From Branchiostoma lanceolatum (Eukaryota; Chordata; Leptocardii; Amphioxiformes; Branchiostomatidae): 64,000 nucleotides of DNA. The notes beneath the pieces are model-generated. The model made no database searches, was not told the DNA's origin, and saw only the letters and a program-made list of their open reading frames with translations. Shown piece after piece: positions 23,957 through 33,905 of the stretch (positions within the stretch are counted from its first letter, which is position 1; every line of letters starts with the position of its first letter). Location: assembly GCF_035083965.1 (NCBI RefSeq), contig NC_089727.1:16754769-16818768 (forward strand), in the 5' to 3' direction. The position numbers were made by a program, and so were the translations under genes.

Positions 23957-24644
23957 CATTTTTTTTCAATCGCGATTGAAGTATAATCGCGATTGTTCGA
24001 TCCGATCGCGATTGAACGCAAAGAAACTTTTGCGTTCACACTGCTTTTCGCCAAGTGGATTAAAGTACGCCGTGATCCGACTGCGATTGAAGCACGAGGT
24101 CAAAGGTTCGGCGTCGCTTGCTACAAAATGGCGGGAGTCCCCCAACTCTTGATGATTTTGTATCTCTGGAGAATGTTCTGTAGCCGTGGAAGGGAACGCA
24201 ATCGGCGGGCTATGATCGCGAGAAGGCGTGAACGACGAAGGCTTTTGTATATTGGCCTCGCTGTAGTACGGGTAATGAACGCGACAAGTGCTGTAGACAG
24301 GACAATCCGGGGAGCGTGAATGAAGCGACGATTGGTGGGAAAACATTGTACTTGGTACATTACTTATGTGATAAGTTGCGACCCTAGCCTTGAACCGGCC
24401 GAAATCCCCGCGGATCGCGATGGAATGAATCGTAGTTGCGTTCACACTCAAAATTTGATAGGATTGGATTGGATCCGATCGCGATTAATCCAATCAAACT
24501 ACCTCCGGAGGTAGTTACAATCCAATCGCGATTGGATCGTTTTGGATCGTTCCAATCGCGATTGGGAGCGTTCACACTGAAAAAATCAATCGCGATCGGA
24601 TCGATTCAATCGCGATTATACTTCAATCGCGATTGAAAAAAATG
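23957..24644. mobile_element. Nonautonomous DNA element with AATCGCGATT-rich ends
   Basis: Inverted ends of about 40 bp begin CATTTTTTT(T)CAATCG on both sides. The palindrome AATCGCGATT or a near form occurs about nine times, mostly near the ends. The motif GCGTTCACACT occurs three times. A 63-codon stretch within 24127-24319 is rich in Arg (a WRMF...RRRERRRLL-like segment) and may be a remnant of a Harbinger-type transposase or its partner; that is only a guess. Confidence 0.7.
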
Positions 24645-25379
24645 TAGTCTTTATTTCTACTGCAAGTTGTATGGTTTGCACTATTGTTTTGTGTGACAAG
24701 AGATCAATCTTCAATCTTAGGTTTCAATAGGTAAAATAATCAAATATTTTGTTTTCTCAAAATATCTGTCTTTTCGACCGCATGAACGTTTAGTGTTGAC
24801 TAAAGCCTTCCGCTGAAAGAGTCAAAGTACGGAAACATGGTCGCCATATGGCATATTGTTCACGGTCAGATATCAACAGCTGTTCTATGAAATGATACAG
24901 GAGAAGGACAACAGGTTAAGGTTTGAATGTCACCTTGTCGCTTATCATATTGTATAAAAGCAAACTTTTAGATGTTTGTGAACATCAATATTGTGTTGAA
25001 AATATACAATCATACAATTGTTTTCAAATCCTGTCGATCGCTTTCCGTGGATATCTTCTCGGTCAACGGAACTGACAAAAAACTGCAAAACTGTACTGAG
25101 CCATACAGTCAGGTTTTAGAATGAGTGTAAACGATGGATAGGGATACGCTCCATTTTCCTGTGCCTGTGTCAATAATGCAGAATATCAATCAAGGAAGTC
25201 ACTGATGAAAGGTAGTGGGTGCTAACAGTTACCTGAAACGTCTGACCGTTTCCAAAATCTGTCCGGTTGCTAGAGTATCTAGATCTGTTAATCTGTGCAT
25301 CAAAAGTAGCTCGAATATACGAGAACACGTGCACGCCAAGTATATATGTTAACAAGTGTGCTTCAACACAAAAAAGAAG

Positions 25380-25581
25380 TAGTCTCTACCAGACTAACCG
25401 CGTCGGCTATAGAGAGAACATTTGCCGGGGCACTTTGGCCATGAAGGATAACATTCCCATCCGCAGTTGCAAGGTTGCAATATTGGACCCTATCTCCATA
25501 GCCGACCCCCTTCATACAGTTGACTCTATTTGGCCAATTTCTACTATTTTCCCAGCGACCCGCAGAGGCTGGTAGAGTCTA
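25380..25581 (+). repeat. MITE, TAGNCTCTACCAG family
   Basis: Ends TAGTCTCTACCAG and CTGGTAGAGTCTA. The flanking 9-mers AAAAAGAAG and ACAAAGAAG match at 8 of 9 positions. Confidence 0.8.
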
Positions 25582-25706
25582 ACAAAGAAGTACACATTGA
25601 GACAGGTGATACATGTATATTGACATTTTCCCGTGCAATATCAAAATTTGTGCGAATTAGTGAGAGGTAGGCGTGTCACCGGGCCAGGGCTACAACTCGC
25701 CCTCAG

Positions 25707-26654
25707 TTACGGCAGGCGGAAACCTTCGTGGGTATTGCAATGGCAGACCTGGGGAGTGAATGAAAGCGGGGTTAATAATACGTTTAGAACCGGATATTTG
25801 GAACACTAGTGTAGAAACGTTTTCCAACATTACTTTGTGCTAGAAAGCCATAAGAACAAGACAAACGATCGCGGAAAAATCTACTTATGTTAACGGAGGA
25901 TCCAAGTTTACTAAGTGAAGAGGGCGGTTAGACAATTACTCTAGCGTAGTGGGGTTTTAACATCATGAAACAACAGGTAAGAATATATCTCACTGTATTT
26001 GTTAAATAAATGCTGTTTATTCTTGCCACTCTTACCCCTATGTTATCACAGTGTCCGCCTGGATATTCAGACGCGGAGCACAGAAAGGAACATAAGGTGG
26101 GGTCGATCACAGTCAGATGCATTCAGATCGCGGGTTCTACAAGAACAGCAGAACACAGTCACATAAGAGCATTGTGACTGATAGCGTAAGACGCTAGATT
26201 AATATATGTTATATCTATAGCTTGACAAAATAGAATTTAAAAAAAGACAATTGGATTTAAGGTTTGTTTTCTCTAAAAGGCCCCGTTTTAGACATCTTAG
26301 ATATGGATGTATTTCAAGACAAGTTTAAACTTCTACTTACATGCGCGGCGACTGCTCGATCTTGGCCTTGAACTTCGGAAAGGTCTGGTTGTAGAATTAG
26401 TTTTAAAAACGTAACTCATACACTTTTTTTTGGGCCAGAAGTTCAAACTGTGAAAAAACAACAACTTTACATTGACCATATTGGCGAACTTCACAGTTGA
26501 TACCAACGTTGTAAACGTGACGAAGCCAAACATATACCAGGGCCTACATTGCATACATCTATCATATTTGAAGATCAAGGAGATCCGCATGTTAACAACT
26601 TGCCTCAGTGGTGCCCAGAACGGTCAGCACAATCGCAAAGACGAGCAACTTCAT
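25707..26654 (-). pseudogene. CSalpha-beta defensin-like gene copy B, frameshifted
   Basis: Four exons in the layout of the intact copy at 28604-29844: signal peptide 26604-26654, pro-segment 26341-26384, cysteine exon 26036-26136, last exon 25707-25748 ending in a stop. Exon 1 ends at the same GC donor (GCAAGT) as the other copy. Exon 3 is 101 nt here and 109 nt there, so its frame does not carry through. The first Cys is in one frame, and Cys 2-4 (C-x3-C-x9-C) are in another. The last exon keeps a C-x-C (VCHC). The AATAAA seen after the intact copy is changed here. It is probably a pseudogene, though a base error cannot be ruled out. Confidence 0.75.
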
Positions 26655-26943
26655 GGTATAACAGCTTTGAAATGCACTGTGTATGTCACCTGTAATGTCG
26701 TCTGCAATATCAAGAAGAGGGAGATACGTGACCTTTTGCCTGGGAAAGGTTAAATATGGGCCGGAATTAACGTTATATGATTGTACATAACATATTTACA
26801 CAGCCTAACCTTGAAAAACTTGAATACCAAAGCACGGTGGCTTTGAAGTTTCTGACTCCCTCGCCATTGCCAATTGCTTAATTATTCCCTCGATTATAGC
26901 AGTGTGTAGATGAACGTGTGTGATTCAACACAACAAATTAAAG

Positions 26944-27150
26944 AGGTCCACATCGAGAAAGGTACATTAGTGATACACGAACATTTCTTCACGTGTTATC
27001 AAATTTGTGCGAGTTAGTTTTTGTTGATGTGTCGGCGCGTCACCGCAGTGCCCGGGCAAAGTGGACAGCTTGTCCTGGGTTCTTTTTCGTCAGACAACTT
27101 CTCCGAGAGAAATATTAATATCGATAAGTGACTGCAATGGTAGATGTGTT
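26944..27150 (-). pseudogene. Defensin-like copy C, relic of last exon and 3' UTR
   Basis: The 3' UTR block around CTAACTCGCACAAATTTGATA aligns with those after copies A and B. Upstream of it, the last-exon counterpart has lost the first Cys codon of the C-x-C pair. No other exon follows before copy A's flank, so most of this copy is gone. Confidence 0.6.
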
Positions 27151-27298
27151 AACCAAATTTACAGTTGCTGCCGACAGTTTGATATATAGTTTTGATCTTC
27201 TGTTGTTAAAGCCTACTAGCTATAGCCACTGAAAACGATCAAAATGGTATAGGTTTTCCCTGAAAATACCTACATGTACAGCGTGTTGTTGACCATGG

Positions 27299-27535
27299 CC
27301 CCTATCTTACCGTGGACCCGCGACACGAACTGGCGACCTCGCTGTGTCCTAAGTTGGATTTGTGTTACCCTTGACTTTATAATGGGGATATCATGCAAAA
27401 CGTACAAGTATCACTAAAAGACAACAAAACACACAAAGCATAAAAATATTAGTTTTTTATCCATAAAATTCCTTGAGCGCGCTGTCAAATCGCTCGGTCG
27501 CAGCGAGATCGCCAAAGTGCCGGTGAGATAGGGGC
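27299..27535. repeat. Inverted-repeat MITE, second member of the 4534-4911 family
   Basis: The interior TTTGTGTTACCCTTGACTTT and AACAAAACACACAAAGC match the 4.5-kb element. The arms (GTGGACCCGCGACACG) are diverged. Confidence 0.65.
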
Positions 27536-27995
27536 TTATGTGTACTTTTCACGATGTACATGTACATTTGTGGCGTTGACTCAGATAATGGATCAAAATA
27601 TAGCCTTCCGCAGAAAGAGTCACACGACGGAAACACGTCATAGTTCACTATCAAATATTAACAACTGTGCCATAAATATCAGAAGGACAAACAGGAAGGG
27701 GTCATTGAATGTCACCTTATCGAGTAATGTATCGTATATGAAACACTTCCTTTCACTTTCGTGTTTGTGAACATCAATTTGTGCTGAAAATATACAATCA
27801 CCCCGAGAATTTCACTCAAGACATTCTCAGTCATCGGAACCGACGCCAAACTTTTTTTTATCATGCAGTCATGCTGTAGAAAGCGTAAGTGAGTAATAGG
27901 GATAATCCATTATTCCGATCCCTTGACCAAAGTGTTGTCAAATAGGGCGTACGAGTCCTAACAAATATCAATACATAATGCAAATCGAGAACAGC

Positions 27996-28389
27996 TGTAA
28001 CAGTGGGGGTTCAAGCGCCTCCAACTGACCAGGCTAACTGGTCGCGACCTTTTAGCGTAGTGGTTAAGGCGTTGCCGTGCGGATCGGAGTTCGGGGCTCG
28101 AATCCCGGGAGCGGCGTACTCGTCCCTTTGATTTGTTTCACTGGTTCCCACACCGGCCCTGTGAGCCTGGCAAACGTGTGCCACACAGGGAAGATCGAAC
28201 TCGGAGATTCGAGGACGAATCTTAAAAAGAAAAGGGGGAGTAGTGTAACAGTGGGGGTTCAAGCGCCTCCAACTGACCAGGCTAACTGGTCGCGACCTTT
28301 TAGCGTAGTGGTTAAGGCGTTGCCGTGCGGATCGGGAGTTCGGGGCTCGAATCCCGGGAGCGGCGTACTCGTCCCTTTGATTTGTTTCA
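27996..28389 (+). mobile_element. Miniature LTR element (TRIM-like) with tRNA-like LTRs
   Basis: Two direct repeats, 27996-28140 (145 bp) and 28244-28389 (146 bp), differ by one inserted G. Each starts TGTAACAG and ends TTTGTTTCA, the TG...CA of LTRs. The 4-bp duplication CAGC flanks the pair (27992-27995 and 28390-28393). A TGGTTCCCACACCGGCC starts one base after the left LTR, where a primer binding site belongs. A polypurine run, AAAAAGAAAAGGGGGAG, sits just before the right LTR. The inner part is only about 103 bp and has no ORF. Each LTR holds an A-box-like TAGCGTAGTGGTTAAGGCG and a B-box-like GGCTCGAATCC, spaced as in a tRNA. Confidence 0.8.
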
Positions 28390-28500
28390 CAGCATCAAAG
28401 GGGACAACTCGAATAAGCAAGTATATGAACACCTGCGAGTCAACCCTAGAAAGACTAACACGCTGAGACAGGTATGTGTAATCGTAATGATACATGAACA

Positions 28501-28506
28501 TTTATT
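28501..28506 (-). terminator. Polyadenylation signal of defensin-like gene A
   Basis: AATAAA on the minus strand, about 98 nt after the stop codon. The matching positions in copies B and C are mutated, so only this copy keeps it. Confidence 0.6.
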
Positions 28507-28603
28507 CACGTTTGATATCACAATTTGTGCGAATTAGTTTTTTGGTGAGAAGTGATACAGCTCTCATGGTCCGCGGCAGTTGCAGTCTTCGTTTATCCAT
28601 GGA

Positions 28604-29844
28604 TTAGCCAGTGGTGATGGGCCTGTAGCAATAGCATGTCTGTGGGTGAATGGAAAAAAATAATGTTTCGTTTAGAACAAGTGGTTAGATTGTGATACTT
28701 GAGTTATACTGGTTATCCACCATTACTTTGTGTCGAAAAGGCATAACAACTAAGCAAGACTGGGGATTGTTAAAATCAAGGAGACCACATGTACAGCACA
28801 GGTTGGCCGACGTTAGTAGGATTGATGAAACGATGGATAACAAGTAAGAAGGTTTTTCACTCGACTTGTTGAATGAATAAGACATTAGCGGTTGATTTCT
28901 ATCATTCTTACCCCAAGGCCGTCACACTGTCCCTCCCAATACCCAAAGTTATTGCAGTGAGTCATACACGCCGCCGAGTTGTAGTGAGTGTGGTCACCAT
29001 GGATAGCCGCAGGGCAGATGCTACAGGAACGGCAAAGCACAAAAAAGGAGATATCGGTAGATGTCGGTAACATCATAACGCAACCCCTGCCCAGCACGCT
29101 CACCAGACGACTGATATGACATTCTTTTCTAGTTTGTTTGTTTATTTCTTTGTTTGTTTGTTTGTTTGTTTTATTTAGATCTCCATTAGTGATATACAAT
29201 ATGAATATGTAGCCTCTACCAGTCTCCGCGGGTCGCTGGGAAAATAGTAGAAATTGGCCAAATAGAGTCAACTGTATGAAGGGGGTCGGCTACGGAGAGA
29301 GGGTCCAATAGGCAACCCTAGACTGCGGATGGGAATGTTATCCTCCATGGCCAAAGTCCCCTGGCAAATGTTCTCTCTATAGCCGACACGATTAGTCTGG
29401 TAGAGACTATACAATATGCACTATTCTATTATTTACAAGACGGTTCACGTCGCTTTGTTTGTCAGAGTCTGCAGCTTCGAATTCTTCAGCAGATAAAATA
29501 TAACCGTTATACATGTATGGTCGACCGGTCTTGGATGTGCTAGTAGTTTAATCTTGTACTTACAAGTGTGGCGCCGGCTCAATCTCAATTTTGGGTTTGG
29601 ACTTCGGAATGGCCTGGTGGAAAAATAGAAGAAACATGCTTTCTTGGTACTCGGAACCCAGACATGTGAAATAAACTTTGAATTGACCAGAGCGGGGCAC
29701 TCCACAGTTGATGCCAACGAAAAAAAGAAGTCGGTTACTACGCCTATACAAAACGATTAGAAGTCGATCAGGGAGACATGTGAAGGAACTTGCCTGAGTG
29801 GTGGCCAGAACTGTCAGCGCAATCGCAACGATGAGCAACTTCAT
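28604..29844 (-). CDS. CSalpha-beta (invertebrate-type) defensin precursor, copy A
   Basis: Four exons, minus strand: 29794-29844, 29564-29613, 28912-29020, 28604-28639; 246 nt, 81 residues, consistent phases. Residues 1-17 are a signal peptide. Residues 18-33 are a short charged, Pro-containing pro-segment. The mature part has six Cys: C36, C52, C56, C66, C72, C74. The spacing C-x15-C-x3-C-x9-C-x5-C-x-C, with Gly two residues before the fourth Cys, is the layout of arthropod and mollusc defensins. These peptides are secreted and usually act on bacterial membranes or cell-wall precursors. Intron 1 uses a GC donor (AG|GCAAGT). The last exon is very short (11 codons). No in-frame stop or frameshift is seen, and a polyA signal is present. 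Family membership rests on Cys pattern and gene layout; activity is inferred. Confidence 0.8.
29118..29172. repeat. (TTTG)n-rich simple repeat
   Basis: A run of TTTG units in intron 2 of defensin-like gene A. Confidence 0.9.
29210..29409 (-). repeat. MITE, TAGNCTCTACCAG family, in intron 2 of the defensin gene
   Basis: Ends TAGCCTCTACCAG and CTGGTAGAGACTA, with the body matching 6841-7049. The intact defensin copy carries this insertion; copy B has none at the same place. Confidence 0.8.
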
Positions 29845-29922
29845 GGTTATAAGAACTTCTGAAATGTTCTTTGTACGTCGTCAGTAAAGCCGTCTGTAGT
29901 GGTTAGCTGAGATAGATGCGTG

Positions 29923-29975
29923 TTTTTATGCCTTTTGCTTGGGAAAGGTTGAATATGGTCCGGAATGAACATTAT
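29923..29975 (-). promoter_or_regulatory. Core promoter of defensin-like gene A, with duplicated upstream block
   Basis: Minus strand: a TATA-like CATAAAAA (29923-29930) lies about 80 nt before the start codon. Upstream of it is the block read on the plus strand as CTTTTGCTTGGGAAAGGTT. The block is kept near 26733 (copy B) and 31762 (promoter relic). It contains GGGAAAGG, half of a Rel-type site at most. Confidence 0.5.
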
Positions 29976-30204
29976 ATGATAACACAATACATATTTACAG
30001 AGGCTACTTTTAAACCAGTTGTTTACCAAAACAGTGGCTTTGAAGTTACCGACCAACCGTCATTGCCAGCTGTGTATGATTTACACTATTGCCGTGTGTG
30101 ACAAGATATCCAGATACAATCTTAAGAGGACCAATTTAACTATCAATCTTATAAGTGCCATCCTGACTGATTGAATCAATAATTCAGAATGTGTATCTCA
30201 TCAA

Positions 30205-30860
30205 GCCCTTGTTACACATCCAGGCCCTTCAACCGACCTTACCCCGACCACTAGCCAACCAGTTTTAGGCCACACCTATCTTTTAGCGACAACCATGTCC
30301 CAACCATTCTACAACCATTTCACAACCAGCTGTCCATGACTTGGTCCCAACCGGGCTCTGAATGCTTTCTAACCTATAGCTACTCCCAACCATCCCGACC
30401 TCTTGCCGCAAACAGCTGCCGACTCCCTCCTGACTGATTCTCAACCCATTGCCAACTCTCTCACGAATTAAGCGATGTTAAAAGATGACCATTTCCGCTT
30501 TTATTCAAACATTATCGAGAGCTCAGATAAGGATCACACATAGTTTCAATACGGCATTCTTTTGTATTTTTGGTTCAAGGTCGGGGTTGTTTGGCACACT
30601 TACTGGTAGTAGTCACCTTGGTTGGGAAGGAGTAGGCAGAAACTTGGTGAGTCAGGTTGCATGGGAACTAGTTGGGAGCAAACTTTGACTCCGACCACTG
30701 CTGACTTATATCCCATGGAACCACCAGCTAACCAGTCCCCTACCCTTTCCCAACCTTTTCCAGACCTCCCGTTCACTCCGGAATGTTTTAAACATATTGA
30801 AACGCGCCGACCAACTGCCAAACACAGCTGACTTTGCTCCTAACCATGGTTGGGGAAAGC
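30205..30860. repeat. CCAACC-rich degenerate repeat in opposing orientations
   Basis: 30240-30475 is rich in CCAACC and CGACC motifs, and 30600-30700 in GGTTGGGA. Similar blocks sit at 31860-32000 and 32155-32200. The start CCCTTGTTACACATCCAGGCC resembles the sequence at 18487 and 31870, which suggests decayed copies of one element. No gene is recognised from 29.98 to 33.88 kb. Confidence 0.5.
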
Positions 30861-31439
30861 CATAGTCGGTTATGTGAAAGTCTGAAGACGGTATAGATGA
30901 ATTCGAAATACAATTTAGATACGACCTGTACACGTGGGTTCATCTAAATGTCACGTGTCCTGAAAAGCCCCTTTCTCAGCATTTTTCACTTCCTGGTGTG
31001 ATTGTAATGAAAGCACCACAGAACAGGCAGCTCTTTGGTGAAGGACACAACATCGTGGCTTTCGCTATGCCCAAACACCAATGCTAAATTTGTCCGGCCG
31101 ATTTCTGTTGGTTTCTTGTTATATCAATGTGGATACAAATATGGATATGGATACGAATAAGGAAACGAATAAATAGCCAAGCGGGAAAAGTTACATAAGG
31201 GGCGGAATGCTATTTCTGATCTACAGGATCGAGAGGAAAGAATTGTCCTGAGTTTCAAGGTTACAGACTTCCAGGGGGTACCAGTTTTCTTGGTCAAACA
31301 ACCTTCTCCACTAGAAGTATTTTCAGTTATTACCGACAGCTTGTAAGTTGGGGTCTCCTGATGCTGTACCCCATACTAGCCAAAACAATCGAATATGTTT
31401 TTTCCAGGCCATCCACATCGTCTTCCTAACCGCAAGTAC

Positions 31440-31850
31440 ATGTACGTTTAGTGTTAACAACCGATAAAGGTTGAGCAAATATGGATCCAAATAAAGCCCT
31501 CCAAGCGTCAGGCCACGGAAGCACATATATCGCAGTTCACGATTACATATCAACGACTGTTCCGAATCAAGGACATTATATAGTCCGAATCAACAGGACA
31601 GGGGAAGGTTCGAATGTCACCTTATCGATTTATGTATCATGTAAGACTGCTTGGGAACATAATCATCTGTTGAAATTACATGTATACAATTTTCGAGAAA
31701 TGTATTTTTAGATACAGTAAAAGCCCTGTCGATTCATCTGTAACAATGGCGAATATCTCCCTTTTGCTTGGGAAATGTTGAATATCGGCCAGAATTAACG
31801 TTGTATGATTACACATTATATATTAACAGAACCTGATTTTGAAACACGTG
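31440..31850 (-). pseudogene. Remnant of a third defensin-locus unit (flank and promoter only)
   Basis: 31450-31720 matches the downstream flanks of the other units at 24790-25060 and 27570-27860 (shared GAATGTCACCTTATCG and flanking words). It is followed at once by the conserved promoter block (31757-31810). The coding exons that should lie between are missing. Confidence 0.6.
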
Positions 31851-32439
31851 CATATGGCTTTAAACCGCTCTTACACATAGCCAGCCATGGCCTCCCGACC
31901 ACTCCCAGCCTTCCCCCGCCCCGACCATTGTTGGCCATGGGAGTCGGTTGGTTGGGAGCAAAGTCGGCTGTTGTTGGCAGTTGGTCAACGCGGTTGGCCA
32001 TTGGTCGGCTGTGCCAGCCGAATGTATTAAAATGTTTAAAACATCAGGCAGTGGATGTGAAGTGGGAATTTCCTCTTTTAATTATAATCGCTGGTTATGC
32101 CCCTTTTCATTCCTGGAACTTAGCAATTGGGAATAAGTGAGGAGGGCCTACACTGTCTGTGGCCAGTGGTCAGGATGGTTGGAAGTAGGTTAGAAAGTAT
32201 TTGGGGCTCTGTTGTTTGTGTGTGCGTGTCTGTGTGTGTGCATGTGTTCGTGTCTTAAGGCAGAAGTTAAATTCCTGTAACATTTGAAATATTATCAGCC
32301 CGTTGTCACACCCCATTTAAAAGACTACAAAGACTACAGACAAGTTTCAAGTATAATCTTTCCGTGTTTAATCACATATTCTACATGAGAATGCTTTGTT
32401 GTATTTTACATCAGATATAGAAAGTAATTACATAATATG

Positions 32440-32610
32440 TATATCTCTGTAACGGTACTGTACAGGACTGTATGTATGGTCAGGAGAGGTCTCCTGTAAC
32501 GTGAGTACTGTACAGAACTGTATGTATGGTCAGGAGAGGTCTCCTGTAATGTGAGTACTGTACAGGACTGTATGTATGGTCAGGAGAGGTCTCCTGTAAT
32601 GTGGGTACTT
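32440..32610. repeat. Minisatellite, 50-bp unit, short array (three copies)
   Basis: Same unit as the main array at 33158-33905. It is flanked by a direct duplication of about 83 bp (32358-32440 and 32608-32690, TTTCCGTGTTTAATCACATA). Confidence 0.85.
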
Positions 32611-32871
32611 TCCGTGTTTAATCACATATTCTACATGAGAATGCTTTGTTGTATTTTACATCAGATATAGAAAGTAATTACATAATATGTTTATCTCTGA
32701 TGTACAAGATTACGTTCTGTAACTATACAGTTCTGATACAACATTGAAGTTATCAATATGATATCATCATAAATTACTAAAGTTGAAGAGTAGAGGACTA
32801 AAAACCGTCCTGACCGCCCCCTGAATTCCTTGAATGGACTAGTCCTTATCATTTCAGATGATGTGGCTCAT

Positions 32872-32901
32872 ACCAAGGAGGCTTTATAAAACCTCCTTGC
32901 T
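32872..32901. repeat. Short AAGGAGGC...CCTCCTT hairpin
   Basis: CCAAGGAGGCTTTATAAAA and AACCTCCTTG form a hairpin of the same short family as 11447-11482. Confidence 0.5.
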
Positions 32902-33157
32902 CATACCTACTTGCCTAGCCACTAAGGGTTATTTTTCTGAAATCAGAAATGTCTCAAAGCTAAGGCAACACCATAACAATAGAACATCTGGTAATTATCA
33001 TCATAACTATCATCTACAAAAACAGAACAGAACATATTTACAAGTGAAGTATTCTTTTGAGTTGTGGTTAAAGGATAATTTATCATATCTAGTTTCAGAA
33101 TATCCAGAGTTATGTACGGATAGGTGAGTTCAATTTTCTATGCAGAGCCTTGTGACT

Positions 33158-33905
33158 ACTGTACAGGACTATATGTATGGTCAGGAGAGGTCTCCTGTAA
33201 TGCGAGTACTGTACAGGACTGTATGTATGGTCAGGAGAGGTCTCCTGTAATGTGGGTACTGTACAGGACTGTATGTATGGTCAGGAGAGGTCTCCTGTAA
33301 TGTGGGTACGGTACAGGACTGTATGTATGATAAAGAGAGGTCTCCTGCAATGTGAGTACTGTACAGGACTGTATGTATGGTCAGGAGAGGTCTCCTGTAA
33401 TGTGGGTACTGTACAGGACTGTATGTATGGTCAGGAGAGGTCTCCTGTAATGTGGATACTGTACAGGACTGTATGTATGGTCAGGAGAGGTCTCCTGTAA
33501 TGTGGGTACTGTACAGGACTGTATGTATGGTCAGGAGAGGTCTCCTGTAATGTGGGTACTGTACAGGACTGTATGTATGGTCAGGACAGGTCTCCTGTAA
33601 TGTGGGTACTGTACAGGACTGTATGTATGGTCAGGAGAGGTCTCCTGTAATGTGAGTACTGTACAGGACTGTATGTATGGTCAGGAGAGGTCTCCTGTAA
33701 TGTGAGTACTGTACAGGACTGTATGTATGGTCAGGAGAGGTCTCCTGTAATGTGGGTACGGTACAGGACTGTATGTATGGTCAGGAGAGGTCTCCTGTAA
33801 TGTGGGTACTGTACAGGACTGTATGTATGGTCAGGAGAGGTCTCCTGTAATGTGGGTACTGTACAGGACTGTATGTATGGTCAGGAGAGGTATGACAGTC
33901 TTCTG
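33158..33905. repeat. Minisatellite, 50-bp unit, about 15 copies, overlapping the CABLES stop codon
   Basis: Units begin GTACTGTACAGGACTGTATG and hold the inverted pair AGGAGA...TCTCCT. The last, diverged unit runs into the CABLES terminal exon. The gene's TGGTCAGGAGAGG and TCTGTAATGTGGGTAC (plus strand) match the unit, with 8 nt more between them in the gene. The array therefore appears to be derived from the CABLES 3' end. Open frames in it change frame each unit and are not genes. It is not a CRISPR array: there are no variable spacers. Confidence 0.95.

Noticed and set aside
28040-28115. Genuine tRNA gene
   Set aside because: A- and B-box-like words are present, but the acceptor and anticodon arms do not pair convincingly and the sequence occurs twice as part of LTRs.
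28530-28590. Alternative last exon for the defensin gene reading CNCRGP and a stop
   Set aside because: It also gives a C-x-C, but no acceptor puts it in phase with exon 3; the exon at 28604-28639 is in phase and aligns with copy B.
33158-33905. Possible CRISPR-like array
   Set aside because: Identical contiguous 50-bp units without spacers, in a eukaryotic intron-rich context.
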